In this document: one piece after another, positions 47,054 through 57,171 of the stretch
How the letters are laid out: each line of letters opens with the position of its first letter
How positions within the stretch are numbered: position 1 is the first letter of the stretch
Source of the DNA: Mycobacterium kiyosense
GTDB taxonomy: Bacteria; Actinomycetota; Actinomycetes; Mycobacteriales; Mycobacteriaceae
DNA length: 64,000 bases
Direction: 5' to 3'
Assembly (NCBI GenBank): GCA_021654635.1
Contig: AP025179.1
Location: 62,001-126,000, forward strand
The notes under the pieces: model-generated
Database searches by the model: none
Seen by the model: the letters and a program-made list of their open reading frames with translations, nothing else
What the model was told of the DNA's origin: nothing
Program-made: the position numbers and the translations under genes

Positions 47054-47910
47054 CCGCACCACCCCCAACGGCAACGCAAGGTCCCGGCCGACCCACCAGT
47101 GCACAACTGCGGCAGGCGATCTTGGCCGCTGCGCAGGAGTTGTTCGCCCTCCAGGGCTATGAGGCCACCAGCACCCGGCAGATCGCTGAGCGTGCCGGAA
47201 CCACCTCCACCACTTTGTTTCGCCACTTTGGCAGTAAGGCGACGCTGTATGGACGCGTGGTCCGGGGCGATCAACCCGAGGCCGCGGCGCCGGCGCGTCG
47301 AGGGCGCCGCAGCGAAAGTGAGACACGCGCGTTGCTCGTCGCAGCTGCGACGGAGCTTTTCTCCACCCAGGGTTACGCCCGGACCAGCACCAGCCAGATC
47401 GCCGAGCGCGCCGGGGTTGCGGAGATCATGCTTTTCCGTCACTTCGAAACCAAGGCGAACTTGTTCCGTGTGGCTATCTTCGACCCGTTAGGCGCGTTGG
47501 TCCGCCGCTACGCGGAGCAGTGGAATACCGAGGATTTGCCGGGGCTGTCGCACCTGGTCAGTGACGAGTTCGTCGACGAGTTCTACCGGTCGATGATCGA
47601 GCATCGAGGCGCTCTGATGACGCTCTTCACCACCCGAATACACGACGATTCGGACATGACTTCAGGCACCGATCAGCAGGCAGCCATGACCGAGATACTC
47701 GGCCCGCTGGAACGCGCGATCCGTCGCGAGGTTGATCCCTCGCGCCACCCGAACGTTGACGTAACGATCGCAACTCGGCTCACCATCGCCATGATCGGCG
47801 GGACGGTCTTCTTTAAGGACTGGCTGTTTCCCAACAACTTGAACCTGAGCGACGCCCAGATCATCGGGGAGATGAAGGGCTACATTCGCGCGGCCATCGC
47901 TCGCGACTGA
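47050..47910 (+). CDS. TetR regulator with two tandem N-terminal DNA-binding domains
   Basis: 286 residues. HTH 1 spans residues 20-66 (ILAAAQELFALQGYEATSTR, TTSTTLFRHFGSKATLYG) and HTH 2 spans residues 92-138 (LLVAAATELFSTQGYARTST, AEIMLFRHFETKANLFR). Both are complete TetR_N domains, about 40 percent identical to each other by eye, followed by a single ligand-binding domain. A normal TetR has one. The duplication could recognise paired or longer operators. It is divergent from the long flavoprotein. A second tandem-HTH TetR occurs at 49907. Confidence 0.9.
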   Translation: MPAPPPTATQGPGRPTSAQLRQAILAAAQELFALQGYEATSTRQIAERAGTTSTTLFRHFGSKATLYGRVVRGDQPEAAAPARRGRRSESETRALLVAAATELFSTQGYARTSTSQIAERAGVAEIMLFRHFETKANLFRVAIFDPLGALVRRYAEQWNTEDLPGLSHLVSDEFVDEFYRSMIEHRGALMTLFTTRIHDDSDMTSGTDQQAAMTEILGPLERAIRREVDPSRHPNVDVTIATRLTIAMIGGTVFFKDWLFPNNLNLSDAQIIGEMKGYIRAAIARD

Positions 47911-47990
47911 AGGGATCCGCTTCACAAAAGGCACGTCCGGCAGCAGGCTGGCAGCAGAGCAGCCGCGCTTGCGCGAGGAAGGGAGTTTGC

Positions 47991-48977
47991 ATGCGCTACA
48001 TCGCCTTGGAGGAAGCCTTCTACATCCCCGAACTCGGCGAGCGCCAACCGATGCCGGATGGCGGAGTCCCCCAGCTGCCCTGCCGATGGAACTCCGATGC
48101 CGCCACGCGGTTCGCCGCCCGATTGCCCGACTTCACGGAGTACCGGTTGCCGGAGATGGACGAGGCGGGCATCGACGTCCAGGTCCTGTCGCTGACGGTT
48201 CCGGGCCTGCAGGTCGACATCGAGCCCGAACTAGCCTGTAGCAACGCACGATTCGTCAACGAGTACACCGCGCAAGTCGTCGCGAAGAACCCGGACCGGT
48301 TCCAGGGTTTCGCCGTGCTGCCGCTGCAAGACCCGGCAGCCGCGGCCGCGGAACTCGAACGCGCGGTGCATGAGCTCGGTCTATGCGGAGCGCTGGTCAA
48401 CGACTGCATCTACGGCCCGGGCGGGCGCTATCTCGACGCGCCGGAATACGACGAGGTGTGGTCGGCGCTGGAATCGCTGCAGGTTCCGATTTACTTGCAC
48501 CCGGGAGCACCGCCGGCCGACCGGTGGCAGGTGCTGCAGGGGCGACCGGAATTGTATGGGGCGACGTGGAGTTGGGCCGCCGAGGTGAGCGGCCACGCGC
48601 TACGCCTCGTCTTCGGTGGCGTGTTCGACCGGCATCCGCGGGCAATGCTGATCCTGGGGCACATGGGCGAATTCTTGCCGTTTCAGCGGAGCAGGCTCGA
48701 TTCGCGCTACCACACGTTGAACCCGCCGGAGAAGATCAAGCGCCCGCCGTCGGCCTACCTGGGCACCAACGTGGTGTTCACCAACAGCGGCGTGTTCTCG
48801 CCGGCGACCCTGCTGGGCGCGGTGCTGGAGGTCGGGGCGGATGCGGTCATGTTCTCCGTGGACTATCCGTACGAATCGTCGTATGAGGCCGTCGCGGGGT
48901 TCGAGCGCACCACCCTGCCCGACGTGGACCGGGAAAAGGTCGCCCACGGAAACGCCGAACGCCTGCTGCGGATTTGA
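47991..48977 (+). CDS. Amidohydrolase-2 family (gamma-resorcylate/dihydroxybenzoate decarboxylase-like)
   Basis: 328 residues, TIM-barrel metal enzyme. It starts MRYIALEEAFYIPELG; the usual metal motif ALEEHF has Ala in place of His here. Other markers are VPIYLHPGAPPADR, LILGHMGEFLPF, and VMFSVDYPYESSYEA with the Asp near the C terminus. Members of this branch carry out reversible decarboxylation of hydroxybenzoates. The changed EEHF motif may alter metal binding and substrate. Ribosome-binding site GAGGAAGGGAG upstream. It follows the tandem-HTH TetR on the same strand. Confidence 0.85.
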   Translation: MRYIALEEAFYIPELGERQPMPDGGVPQLPCRWNSDAATRFAARLPDFTEYRLPEMDEAGIDVQVLSLTVPGLQVDIEPELACSNARFVNEYTAQVVAKNPDRFQGFAVLPLQDPAAAAAELERAVHELGLCGALVNDCIYGPGGRYLDAPEYDEVWSALESLQVPIYLHPGAPPADRWQVLQGRPELYGATWSWAAEVSGHALRLVFGGVFDRHPRAMLILGHMGEFLPFQRSRLDSRYHTLNPPEKIKRPPSAYLGTNVVFTNSGVFSPATLLGAVLEVGADAVMFSVDYPYESSYEAVAGFERTTLPDVDREKVAHGNAERLLRI

Positions 48978-49008
48978 CTTTGGGGAGCCACGAACCCGAG
49001 CGGGGATC

Positions 49009-49665
49009 TCAGGGAGCCGAGGGGTAGCCGACGGATTGCGCGAACAGGACCCGTTGCTCTGCTTTCAGTCGCAGGCTGCGGGTCAGGCTTTCCCTGTCAC
49101 AGTTGTGAAACCAGGCCGCGAGGCCGTGGGCGGCGGCGAACAGGTACACATTGCCGGCGATGAGTCCGGTGTCGACGTAGTAGTACGACTTCTGGACATC
49201 CGGATCGTGTAGCCCCGGCTCATCGAATCCGGAGGTGTGCTCCAACCGGTCAAGGTCGACGACGTAGATCAATTGAACGGGGGCGATGGGAATGTCCATG
49301 AGCTCTCGCTGCACGGGCAATATCGCGCTGCCGCGCAGATCGCCGTCATTGACGAGTATCAGGCGACAGTTCGGGGCGTCATACAGATAGGTTCCGCCTG
49401 GCAGCGCGACGTAGAGATCGATTTCCTGGGAGTTGCTGGCCGAGCCTGCCGTTCGACCTGACGTCGTTCCGAACGGGCCGGCATCGCGATTCACCCCGAA
49501 CGCCGACCACAGCAAGTCGGAGAGCATCTGTGTAGACAGCTGCGCTGTCGGATCGATGTCCCGGATCGTCTGTCGTTGCTGGAACATGGCGACAATCCGA
49601 TCGTCGGGGTCACGTGCCGGCGCGGGCAGGTGCACATCCCGATCCCTGGGCGCGTCATCAGTCAT
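49009..49665 (-). CDS. Nitroreductase-family (SagB/ThcOx-like) flavoprotein
   Basis: 218 residues from ATG 49665 (MTDDAPRDRDVHLPAP). RQTIRDIDPTAQLSTQMLSD near residue 40 is the FMN-binding Arg region, SDLLWSAFGVNRD follows, and VDTGLIAGNVYLFAAAHGLA is the central helix. Resembles the SagB-type nitroreductase family that oxidises peptides or other substrates with FMN. An in-frame earlier ATG at 49692 is less likely. It is transcribed opposite to the amidohydrolase and separated from it by about 30 bases. Confidence 0.8.
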   Translation of the reverse strand: MTDDAPRDRDVHLPAPARDPDDRIVAMFQQRQTIRDIDPTAQLSTQMLSDLLWSAFGVNRDAGPFGTTSGRTAGSASNSQEIDLYVALPGGTYLYDAPNCRLILVNDGDLRGSAILPVQRELMDIPIAPVQLIYVVDLDRLEHTSGFDEPGLHDPDVQKSYYYVDTGLIAGNVYLFAAAHGLAAWFHNCDRESLTRSLRLKAEQRVLFAQSVGYPSAP

Positions 49666-49906
49666 TTGTGGTCCCCCAGTTCGTGGGTGCAAAGGTGAAC
49701 ACCGAAGAGTCGTCGCGTTCGAATTGAGTTGCTGACAAACATGTTTCGCAAATCGATCATGCGACAGGCGGGTAATGTCCGCGCGCCGATAGGCGATCGT
49801 GACACCATATTAGAGTACCCGTACATAGACATATCCCGCCGCTGGGGTGGCACGATTCACGAATGGGCCGACCAACTCCGCGCCACGTCTCCTGGCTGGA
49901 GCGCTG

Positions 49907-50757
49907 ATGAGTCCTCGGAAGCCGACTGGCACTGCCCATGAGGTATCCCCGCCGGTCGGTGAACTTGCCGATTTGGATGCGGTGGTGGACGCAGCCCTGG
50001 AAGCCGCCGCTGAGCTCGGCAGAGATGTCGCCGACGTCCCCATCATGGTGATCGCCCGTCACGCAGGTGTTTCACGTAGCACCCTGTTGAGAAGGCTGGG
50101 CGGGTCCCGGGCTGCCCTCGATGACGCGGTGCGCGCGCGAGGGTGTGGACCCGGGAGGCGCCCCGCCGGTGCGGGTCAGAGCGCTCGATGCGGCCGCCGC
50201 TTTGATTGCGGAAAATGGACTGGGCGCAGCCACGTTCGAAGCCATTGCCGAACGTGCGGAATGCTCAATCCCAAGCCTCTACGTCAATTTCGGCACGCGT
50301 GACGGTCTGTTACGCGCCATCTTCGAGCGGCACAGTCCCCTGGGAGAGATCGAGGATTTCCCTTGCCGAGGGCACCGAGGATCTGCGGGCCACTGTTCGA
50401 CGTCTCTACGGATTGATGGCACAGGTGTTCAGCCGCCAGCCCCAGGTGGCGCCGGCAATGTTCGCCGATGCCTTCGTGAGGCCGAACAGCCCGGTGGCGC
50501 GTTCACTGGTCACCTATACGGCACCGCGCGTGGCGGGCGTCTTAGGCCAGTGGCTGTCGAACGAGGTTGGCAGGGGACGAATTAGAGATATTCCCGTGCC
50601 GCTGTTGATTCAACAACTGTTGGCGCCCATCACGATTCATATGTTTCTGCGCCCGACCGGACACCCGGTTCCCGCTGCTGAACTCCCCGATATCGATGCC
50701 GTCTGTGACGTCTTCACGGATATCTTTCTGCGAGGGGTCGCCCCGACCGTTAAGTAG
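49907..50757 (+). CDS. TetR regulator with two tandem DNA-binding domains, second copy (two frameshifts)
   Basis: About 282 residues after correction. HTH 1 is AVVDAALEAAAELGRDVADV and VSRSTLLRRLGGSRAALDD (about 25-72). HTH 2 is ALDAAAALIAENGLGAATFE and CSIPSLYVNFGTRDGLLRAI (about 90-138). The domain after that is helical (VRRLYGLMAQVFSRQ). Frames break at about 50141 (one G extra) and 50360-50362 (one C extra). Starts with ATG 49907. The same unusual double HTH as the 47050 gene, but with different sequence. Both lie within 3 kb. Confidence 0.8.
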
Positions 50758-50806
50758 CGTCAGAACTTCGGGGTCGGCGAACCGAGTACTTCTGGGCCTG
50801 CCGGAA

Positions 50807-51565
50807 TCAGCTGGCCGATCCGGGCGAACTGCCATCGCCCAGCTCCGGGGAGGAGGCCGGCACCGGCTGGGCGCCGTAGCGGCCCATCTGGTGTGCGGTG
50901 AATTTGTATGGGCTGTTCTTGTCCGCGTTGGAGATGTTGGGGAACGCGACGCCGGCGCCGAAGAAGAACACCAGGACGCCCGCCGTCTTGCGCCAGTCGC
51001 TCCGGGAGATGGGGCCTTGCTTGCGCAGAGCGGACAGATAGGTGATGCCGATCGGCAGGTGCAGCAGCGCCGCGGTCAGCGCACCGGGACTGTACTTGGT
51101 GCCGATCATCCGCGGCATTACAACGGCATGACCGAAGGCCTGGGCGATGCCGAGTAACACGGGCGGCAATCCCAGCCACTTGACTTTCGGGAACAGCATC
51201 GCCGGGACATAGAGGGCGCGGAACGCGATGTTGGCGCACATCGCCGAATGCGGGTTGAACGGGTAGTTGTCGGGTTGATCACTCTTGAAGATGGCGACGT
51301 TGACCATGCCCGGAAACCAGCCCGGGTCGACGTACTCCTCGTATTGGTGGGCGCACATCGTCATCGCGTTCATCACCGACAGCGCGCGCAGGTTCGTCTG
51401 CGTCCGGCGCCCGATGAGCAGACTGGCCCCGCCCAGGGCCATCGCCTGGACAGCCGCGACCCGAGGCCATTCTCGGCGGTAACGGTCGATAAGTTTTGTA
51501 CTCACCCATCGGCTCCACTTCTGTTGTGGCGTGAGACCGTTGCTCAGCCGCCCCCAATCCGGCAC
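50807..51565 (-). CDS. HXXEE-domain membrane protein
   Basis: 252 residues with about six hydrophobic segments. The family motif HxxEE appears as MCAHQYEEYVDPGWFPGMVN near residue 90, followed by a conserved Gly-His pair (GIAQAFGHAVVMPRMIG). HXXEE proteins are small membrane proteins of unknown function found widely in actinobacteria. The C-terminal tail is Pro/Ser-rich. It converges with the tandem-HTH TetR and has no obvious operon partner. Confidence 0.75.
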   Translation of the reverse strand: MPDWGRLSNGLTPQQKWSRWVSTKLIDRYRREWPRVAAVQAMALGGASLLIGRRTQTNLRALSVMNAMTMCAHQYEEYVDPGWFPGMVNVAIFKSDQPDNYPFNPHSAMCANIAFRALYVPAMLFPKVKWLGLPPVLLGIAQAFGHAVVMPRMIGTKYSPGALTAALLHLPIGITYLSALRKQGPISRSDWRKTAGVLVFFFGAGVAFPNISNADKNSPYKFTAHQMGRYGAQPVPASSPELGDGSSPGSAS

Positions 51566-51682
51566 GAATATATAGCTACCATCTAAGAACGTATCATTCG
51601 CGGCGGTCGAGGGCCAGGATTTGCGTCGCGAGGTACCGGCCCGGCAAAGCGCCGGAGCCCCAGGGTGTTCGATGACGCGCCG

Positions 51683-52099
51683 CTACGGCGCACCTTTGAT
51701 CACGCGCTGTGCAGCCACATTCGGCAGGTGACGTACGGCGAGCTCGTAATCGGCGTCGTCATGCAGAACGACTAAACCTCGCTCCGCGGCTGTCGCGCAG
51801 ACAAGTAGGTCGGCGACCGATAGTGCTCGCACCACCCCGGCGCTGGCGAGCCGGTACTGAGCCGACTCGATCCATCGCCATACCGACTTCGGCACCGGTA
51901 CGTCTGGGCACAGGTCGCGGAACGCCTGGTTCATTTGGTCGAATTCGTCGACATTTCGAGCGGATCGGCGGAACTCAGCGCGCTGCGGTTCGCACGATCC
52001 GATGGCTCCGCTCAGCAGGGCCGCGGTCCAAGCCTCGGTCAACTCGGGTTGTCGTTGAATCCGCCAGATGGCCGACGAATCGGCGAGGAAGCGGATCAA
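51683..52099 (-). CDS. vapC: VapC-type PIN-domain toxin
   Basis: 138-residue PIN-domain ribonuclease: IRFLADSSAIWRIQR (first acidic site), ALSVADLLVCATAAERGLVV (central acid) and VVLHDDADYELAV (C-terminal acids). Toxin of a type II VapBC module that cleaves RNA. It overlaps the antitoxin gene by four bases (52096-52099, ATGA). Confidence 0.9.
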   Translation of the reverse strand: MIRFLADSSAIWRIQRQPELTEAWTAALLSGAIGSCEPQRAEFRRSARNVDEFDQMNQAFRDLCPDVPVPKSVWRWIESAQYRLASAGVVRALSVADLLVCATAAERGLVVLHDDADYELAVRHLPNVAAQRVIKGAP

Positions 52100-52317
52100 C
52101 CACCCACGGCCTTTTCGTCGGTGCGCGCGGCACGCCAGCCGTCATAATCCCAGTCCTCGGCATGTTTGCGGGATCGGGCAAGTGCCTCGATGCGCCGGAA
52201 GCGGTCGACGTAATCACGTAGCGCGAGGTTGACCGCGTCTTTCTTGGTCCGCACACCCGCAAGGCGCATGACCTCCTCGAGAGCCTCGTCATCGAGGTCA
52301 ATTTGCGTGACTGTCAC
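52096..52317 (-). CDS. vapB: VapB-type antitoxin
   Basis: 73 residues: VTQIDLDDEALEEVMRLAG and KKDAVNLALRDYVDRFRRIE form a ribbon-helix-helix N terminus. The C terminus is the acidic, Trp-containing segment that masks the VapC active site (HAEDWDYDGWRAA). It starts at ATG 52317 and precedes VapC, the usual order. Autoregulation by the VapBC complex is expected. Confidence 0.9.
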   Translation of the reverse strand: MTVTQIDLDDEALEEVMRLAGVRTKKDAVNLALRDYVDRFRRIEALARSRKHAEDWDYDGWRAARTDEKAVGG

Positions 52318-52430
52318 GAGGACCCCTTCGGATGTGGCTTATGTACACCGATGGCATACATTACCAACATTACGCTCAGCGTCCCCGCGAGCCGTTGAAG
52401 CTCTGCGTGGGCGTCCGCGCTTTGAGGAGG

Positions 52431-52892
52431 CTACGTCAGGCTCGAAGCCGCGACCGCGTCGTGCAAACCGCGGGTCGCCAACGCATCAGCCAACTCGTTG
52501 TCGGCGACGCCCGAATGTCCCCTCACCCAGAACCACTCGACTTGGTGTCTCGCACAGGCGATTTGGAGCCGCTGCCAGAGGTCGACGTTCTTCACCGGCT
52601 GCTTCGCCGCGGTCTGCCAGCCGTTGCGCTGCCACCCGAGCACCCACTTGGTGATGCCGTTGCGGACGTAGGTGCTATCCGTGTACAGGTGCACGACGAC
52701 GGGTCGGGTGAGCGCTTCGAGCGCCATGATCGGCGCGGTCAGCTCCATCCGATTGTTGCTCGTCGGACCCGGCTCGCCACCGCACATCTCTCGAACGTGC
52801 TCCCGCTGACGCAACACCGCTCCCCAGCCGCCGGGCCCGGGATTGGGACGACAACCACCGTCGGTGTGGATGACTACGGGGTCGATGGTCAC
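52431..52892 (-). CDS. rnhA: Ribonuclease HI
   Basis: 153 residues from a GTG at 52892 ([20 protein letters not shown]). Catalytic acids are Asp in HTDGG, Glu in [11 protein letters not shown], Asp in [11 protein letters not shown] and Asp in [11 protein letters not shown]; the handle region [19 protein letters not shown] is present. It cleaves the RNA of RNA/DNA hybrids. The frame is open further upstream to 53330, but those residues overlap a P450 remnant and do not match RNase HI. Confidence 0.92.
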   Translation of the reverse strand: MTIDPVVIHTDGGCRPNPGPGGWGAVLRQREHVREMCGGEPGPTSNNRMELTAPIMALEALTRPVVVHLYTDSTYVRNGITKWVLGWQRNGWQTAAKQPVKNVDLWQRLQIACARHQVEWFWVRGHSGVADNELADALATRGLHDAVAASSLT

Positions 52893-53035
52893 TGGCTCAG
52901 TCTGCACCGTGGTCGTCGGAACACGCGAAGGTCGTCGGAGTGTCGTGAGTTTGAGGTCAACGGCGATGTCTAAAGCCCGATGAATCTTTCTGGGCTGGTG
53001 CGTGACTGGCCGGCACCCGAAGCCAGTCGGAGCTT

Positions 53036-53270
53036 CTCGGCTGCGCCGATGCGCTTCGACGTCGCACGCGACCCGAACAAACATGTGTCCTTCGGCCACG
53101 GTGTGCACTTCTGTCTGGGCGCGTCGTTGGCCCGGATGGAAATCAACAGCTTCTTCAGCGAACTGATCCCGCGGATCGAGTCCATCGAACTGGCGGGGGA
53201 ACCCGAACTCGTCGCTAGCACCTTCGTGGGTGGAGTCAAGCACCTTCCGATCAGGTGCAAGCTGAGATGA
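53036..53270 (+). pseudogene. C-terminal remnant of a cytochrome P450
   Basis: Only the last 75 or so residues survive, including the heme loop [20 protein letters not shown] with the Cys ligand and the C-terminal strand ([14 protein letters not shown]). The first 300 residues of a P450 are missing, and no matching sequence lies upstream. It overlaps the last codons of the acyl-AMP ligase gene on the other strand. Not functional as a P450. Confidence 0.85.
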
Positions 53271-55095
53271 CCGGGCCGAATTCCCCTGCCAAATAGGCGG
53301 ATCGGCACGCCTTCCGGGCAATCTTCCCACTGGTGGTGCGGGGAATCGCCCCCGCCGGCACGAGTCGGAGGTCGGTGATGCGCAACCGGTGCAGGCGGGA
53401 CACCGCAGCGCGGACGTCGTCGGCGACAGCGTCGGTCTGTCGCGCCCGTATTGCCCGCTCTGCGACGACGATCAATTGCTCACCGGATTCGGGTGCGGGC
53501 ACGGTGAAGGCGGCGACATATCCGGACCGGATCGCCGACGAAGCTTGGGCCGCAGTGGTTTCGATGTCGTGCGGGTAGTGGTTGACTCCGTCGACGATGA
53601 CGAGATCCTTGATCCGGCCAGTGATGTAGAGCCGGCCGTCGACGTAGACGCCGAGATCGCCGGTCGCCAGCCATTGCCCGTTGTCGGGGACGCCTTCGGC
53701 GTGGCTGCCTGTCTCGAGCCGGATCTGCAGCTTGTTGCCGAAGGTGCGGTCGGACTCTTCTTCCCGGCCCCAGTAGCCACGGCCGATGTTGTTGCCGTGC
53801 AACCAGATTTCACCGACCATCCGGTCGGGTTGTTCGGCACCTCGTTCGGAGTCGACAATCGTTACCCACTGGTCGGGTACTGGGGTTCCGCAGGACACGT
53901 AGGCGACGGCATTCGGATGGTCCGCCGGTACGGTCACCGCGTGTCCGGCAGCGAGTTGGGTGCGGTCGAAATGCAGCGCGATGGCACGTTCGCCGGGAGC
54001 GATGCTGGCCACCGACAAGGTCGCCTCCGCCATCCCGTACGACGGCTTGATGGTGGTCTCCTGCAGCCCGTAGGGCGCGAAGGCCGCATTGAATTGCTCG
54101 ATTGCCGCCAGCGACACCGGTTCGGAGCCGTTGAGCAGACCGACGACATTGCTCAGGTCGATCTGCTCGCCGGCGGGCGGCAGCCCGCGCTCGGCGGCCA
54201 GGCTGAACGCGAAATTCGGTGCGGCCGCGAATGTCCGGCCGTGCCGGGCCTCGCTCGCGAGCTGTTTGATCCACCGGTAGGGGCGGCGCACGAACGCCAT
54301 CGGGTCCATCAGGGTGATGTGACCACCGCACAGCATGGGAAACATGATCATCACCAGTCCCATGTCGTGGTACAGCGGCAGCCAACTGACGCTGCGAATG
54401 CCGGGGTCCAGCCCGCCGGCCAGGATCATCTGCACGACGTTGGTGCATACCGCGCGATGGGTGATCTCGACACCCGCGGGGATACGGGTGGAGCCGGAGG
54501 TGTACTGCAGGTAGGCGATGTCGGCAGCGTTACGCCGTGGTTCCCTGAAATACGTTGCAAGCGAGGCCGGTACCGCATCGACAGCGATCAGGCGGGGTCG
54601 GTGCGCACGGGGCAGGGTTTGTGTAAAGCGCCGCACTGACTCAGCGGCAGCCGAGGTCGTGAGGATCACGGCGGGTCGGGCATCGGCCAAGACCGCCCCG
54701 AGGCGTTCGGCGTGCCCGGCGAGGGTCGGCGCGAACAGTGGCACGGATATGGTTCCCGCGTGGACCGCGGCGAAGAAAGCGGTGACGTAGTCCAGTCCCT
54801 GCGGAGCAAGGATGGCGACCCGGTCACCGGGTTCGGCAATTTGTTGCAGCCGGGCTGCGATCGCGCGCACCGCGGTCGCGAACCCCATCCAGCTCAGCTC
54901 TACCGCGACACCGTCCGTATCGCGGCGGTAGTCGATGAACCGATAAGCCGGCCGACCCTGGCAGGCGGCGGCGTTGCGGTCGAGGAACGAGGTCAGCGTG
55001 ACATCGTCGGGAACGGTGATCCCGTCCGGACCAAGATACGGCGCCAGCGGTGACAAGTCATCGGAGATGTTGCTGCACAATAGGTCCCGACCCAT
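53251..55095 (-). CDS. Fatty acyl-AMP ligase (FAAL, FadD-type)
   Basis: 614 residues: ANL-superfamily adenylation domain with P-loop [30 protein letters not shown] in place of YGxTE, and [20 protein letters not shown] then GKIARKACR at the end. The N-terminal layout ([35 protein letters not shown]) fits the long-chain FAALs, which transfer acyl-AMP to a carrier protein rather than CoA. No PKS, NRPS or carrier-protein gene is in the window, so its partner is unknown. It is followed by a FadD-type ligase on the same strand. Confidence 0.85.
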   Translation of the reverse strand: MGRDLLCSNISDDLSPLAPYLGPDGITVPDDVTLTSFLDRNAAACQGRPAYRFIDYRRDTDGVAVELSWMGFATAVRAIAARLQQIAEPGDRVAILAPQGLDYVTAFFAAVHAGTISVPLFAPTLAGHAERLGAVLADARPAVILTTSAAAESVRRFTQTLPRAHRPRLIAVDAVPASLATYFREPRRNAADIAYLQYTSGSTRIPAGVEITHRAVCTNVVQMILAGGLDPGIRSVSWLPLYHDMGLVMIMFPMLCGGHITLMDPMAFVRRPYRWIKQLASEARHGRTFAAAPNFAFSLAAERGLPPAGEQIDLSNVVGLLNGSEPVSLAAIEQFNAAFAPYGLQETTIKPSYGMAEATLSVASIAPGERAIALHFDRTQLAAGHAVTVPADHPNAVAYVSCGTPVPDQWVTIVDSERGAEQPDRMVGEIWLHGNNIGRGYWGREEESDRTFGNKLQIRLETGSHAEGVPDNGQWLATGDLGVYVDGRLYITGRIKDLVIVDGVNHYPHDIETTAAQASSAIRSGYVAAFTVPAPESGEQLIVVAERAIRARQTDAVADDVRAAVSRLHRLRITDLRLVPAGAIPRTTSGKIARKACRSAYLAGEFGPVISACT

Positions 55096-55231
55096 CTGGG
55101 CAACATTAGTAGTTGTACTAAGTAGATGTCGTGTCGTGAGGCTATGGCAATGCTCACGACTGAAAGTCAGATGTTGTCCCCGTCACACCCGGCACTCGCC
55201 CTGTCGGGTCTAGTCGCCGTTTCCGCGCGGT

Positions 55232-56911
55232 CTAGGTTGCGGCGACGTCTTTTGCCGCGGAGGTCGCCCTATCGTTGGTCTGCACGGGCCGGCGGCCGCG
55301 CAGTTCTCCGGCAGCGAGCATTCTACGGAGCACCTTCTTATCGAACTTGCCAACGCTGGTTTTGGGGATCTCAGCGATGTAGGCGTATTCGTCGGGCAGC
55401 TGCCAATTGGCGAACGACATCTGGATGTGGGCGTTGAGTGCTTCGGGGCTGGGTAAATCGCCGGCGGCCACGACCACACAGGGCAGGGGCCGTTCGGTCC
55501 AGCGTTCGTCGGGTTTGGCGATCACCGCGGCTTCGAGCACCGCGGGATGGGACATCAGCGAATTCTCCATCTCGATCGAGGAGATCCATTCCCCACCGGA
55601 TTTGATGATGTCTTTGACACGGTCGGTGATCTGAATGTAGCCCAGCGAATCGATCGTCGCCACGTCGCCGGTGCGCAGCCAACCGTCGCGGAACTTGTCC
55701 TCGGTGGCCGAATCGTCACGGTAATAACCAGACGCTATCCAAGGCCCTGCAAGTTCCAGCTCGCCGGATTGTTCTCCATCCCAGGGCAATTCAGACCCTT
55801 CGGCGTCCACGATGCGCGCCTCCACCAGCGGGCTGATGCGACCGGTCTTGGCCCGATAGCGCCACTTCTCCTCGCCGGTGACGCCGGCGGGGGCTTCGGC
55901 CATCGCGACCAGCGGGCTGGTTTCGGTCATCCCGAACCCCTGGACCAGTGGTGTGCCGAACGTCTCCTCGAAGCGCTGCATCAACGACAGTGGCACGGCC
56001 GCACCGCCGCACACGACGCGGCGGAGACTGGCCAGGACCGCGGGTTGCGATGTCGCTTTGCGCAGCAGGTCATTCCAGATAGTGGGAACTGCGGCGGCGA
56101 ACGTGACCTGCTCATCGGCGATGAGCCGCATCAACGGTTCCGCCTGCAGAAACCGTCCCGGCAGGATGAGCGAGGCGCCAAGCATTGCGCACGTATAGGG
56201 TAAGCCCCACGCGTTGGCGTGAAACATCGGCACGACTGGCAATACCCGATCGGTGGACCGCACGTCGAGGGTGTCGGTCAGACCTTCGGCCAACGCGTGC
56301 AGCACGGTCGAACGGTGACCGTAGAGAACACCTTTCGGGTTGCCGGTGGTCCCGCTCGTGTAGCACAGACTCGCCGCCGCGTTACCATCGATAGCCGGGT
56401 AGTCGAAGCCCTCGGACTCCTGCGCAAGCAGATCTTCGTAAAGCACCGCATTGGGCAGCCTTTCGGTGCCTGTGCTACCGATGATGACGAAACGCTTCAC
56501 CCCGCCGATGGCGGGAAGGATCCTTTCGAGTTGTGCGATGAGCGACTCGTCAACGAGAACTACCCGGTCCTCGGCGTGGTTGATGATGTAGACCAGCTGG
56601 TCATCGGAGAGCCGAATGTTCAACGTATGCAGAATCGATCCCATGCACGGGACCGCAAGGTAGGCCTCCAGGTGCTGTTGGTTGTTCCAGGCGAAGGTGG
56701 CGACGCGATCTCCGGCACGCACGCCGAGTCGGTGCAGCGCGGCGGCCAGTTTGTCGGCGCGGCGTGCCACCTCGCCGTAGCTGACGTGCTCAGTGCTGCC
56801 TTCGACGTCGAGGAGGGTCACCACCTCGACCCGTGAGTGCATCGTACGCATCCGCCGCAGGGCGTGTTGCAGTGTCAGCTTGAATTCGTTTTGGACTAGC
56901 GATTGCACCAC
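55232..56911 (-). CDS. Long-chain fatty-acid-CoA ligase (FadD-type)
   Basis: 559-residue acyl-CoA synthetase. P-loop [48 protein letters not shown] and [14 protein letters not shown] with the C-terminal Lys. It activates free acids to acyl-CoA. Separated from the FAAL gene by 136 bases on the same strand, so probably its own unit or an operon with it. The substrate range cannot be told from the sequence. Confidence 0.92.
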   Translation of the reverse strand: MVQSLVQNEFKLTLQHALRRMRTMHSRVEVVTLLDVEGSTEHVSYGEVARRADKLAAALHRLGVRAGDRVATFAWNNQQHLEAYLAVPCMGSILHTLNIRLSDDQLVYIINHAEDRVVLVDESLIAQLERILPAIGGVKRFVIIGSTGTERLPNAVLYEDLLAQESEGFDYPAIDGNAAASLCYTSGTTGNPKGVLYGHRSTVLHALAEGLTDTLDVRSTDRVLPVVPMFHANAWGLPYTCAMLGASLILPGRFLQAEPLMRLIADEQVTFAAAVPTIWNDLLRKATSQPAVLASLRRVVCGGAAVPLSLMQRFEETFGTPLVQGFGMTETSPLVAMAEAPAGVTGEEKWRYRAKTGRISPLVEARIVDAEGSELPWDGEQSGELELAGPWIASGYYRDDSATEDKFRDGWLRTGDVATIDSLGYIQITDRVKDIIKSGGEWISSIEMENSLMSHPAVLEAAVIAKPDERWTERPLPCVVVAAGDLPSPEALNAHIQMSFANWQLPDEYAYIAEIPKTSVGKFDKKVLRRMLAAGELRGRRPVQTNDRATSAAKDVAAT

Positions 56912-57171
56912 GGGGTTCCTCGTTCCACGCGAAAGCCGATGTTGTGCCTGGGATCACCGCAGGACAGTCTGGCTGCCGGCATGACAAGGCAAGCGTCCAT
57001 GTCCGTCCACGCTAGAAACTGCCGCGCGCCGCGGCGATCTCCCATTCGCCGTAATCACCTACGCCGACTGGGTTGTCGGTATCGAAGCGGCGCCGTCCCG
57101 CCGGTAGCGTCCGCGTTGATCGGCCCCAAGGTTTGAGGGGGAATCGCCGCAACCCGTCTGGAGGAAGACGA

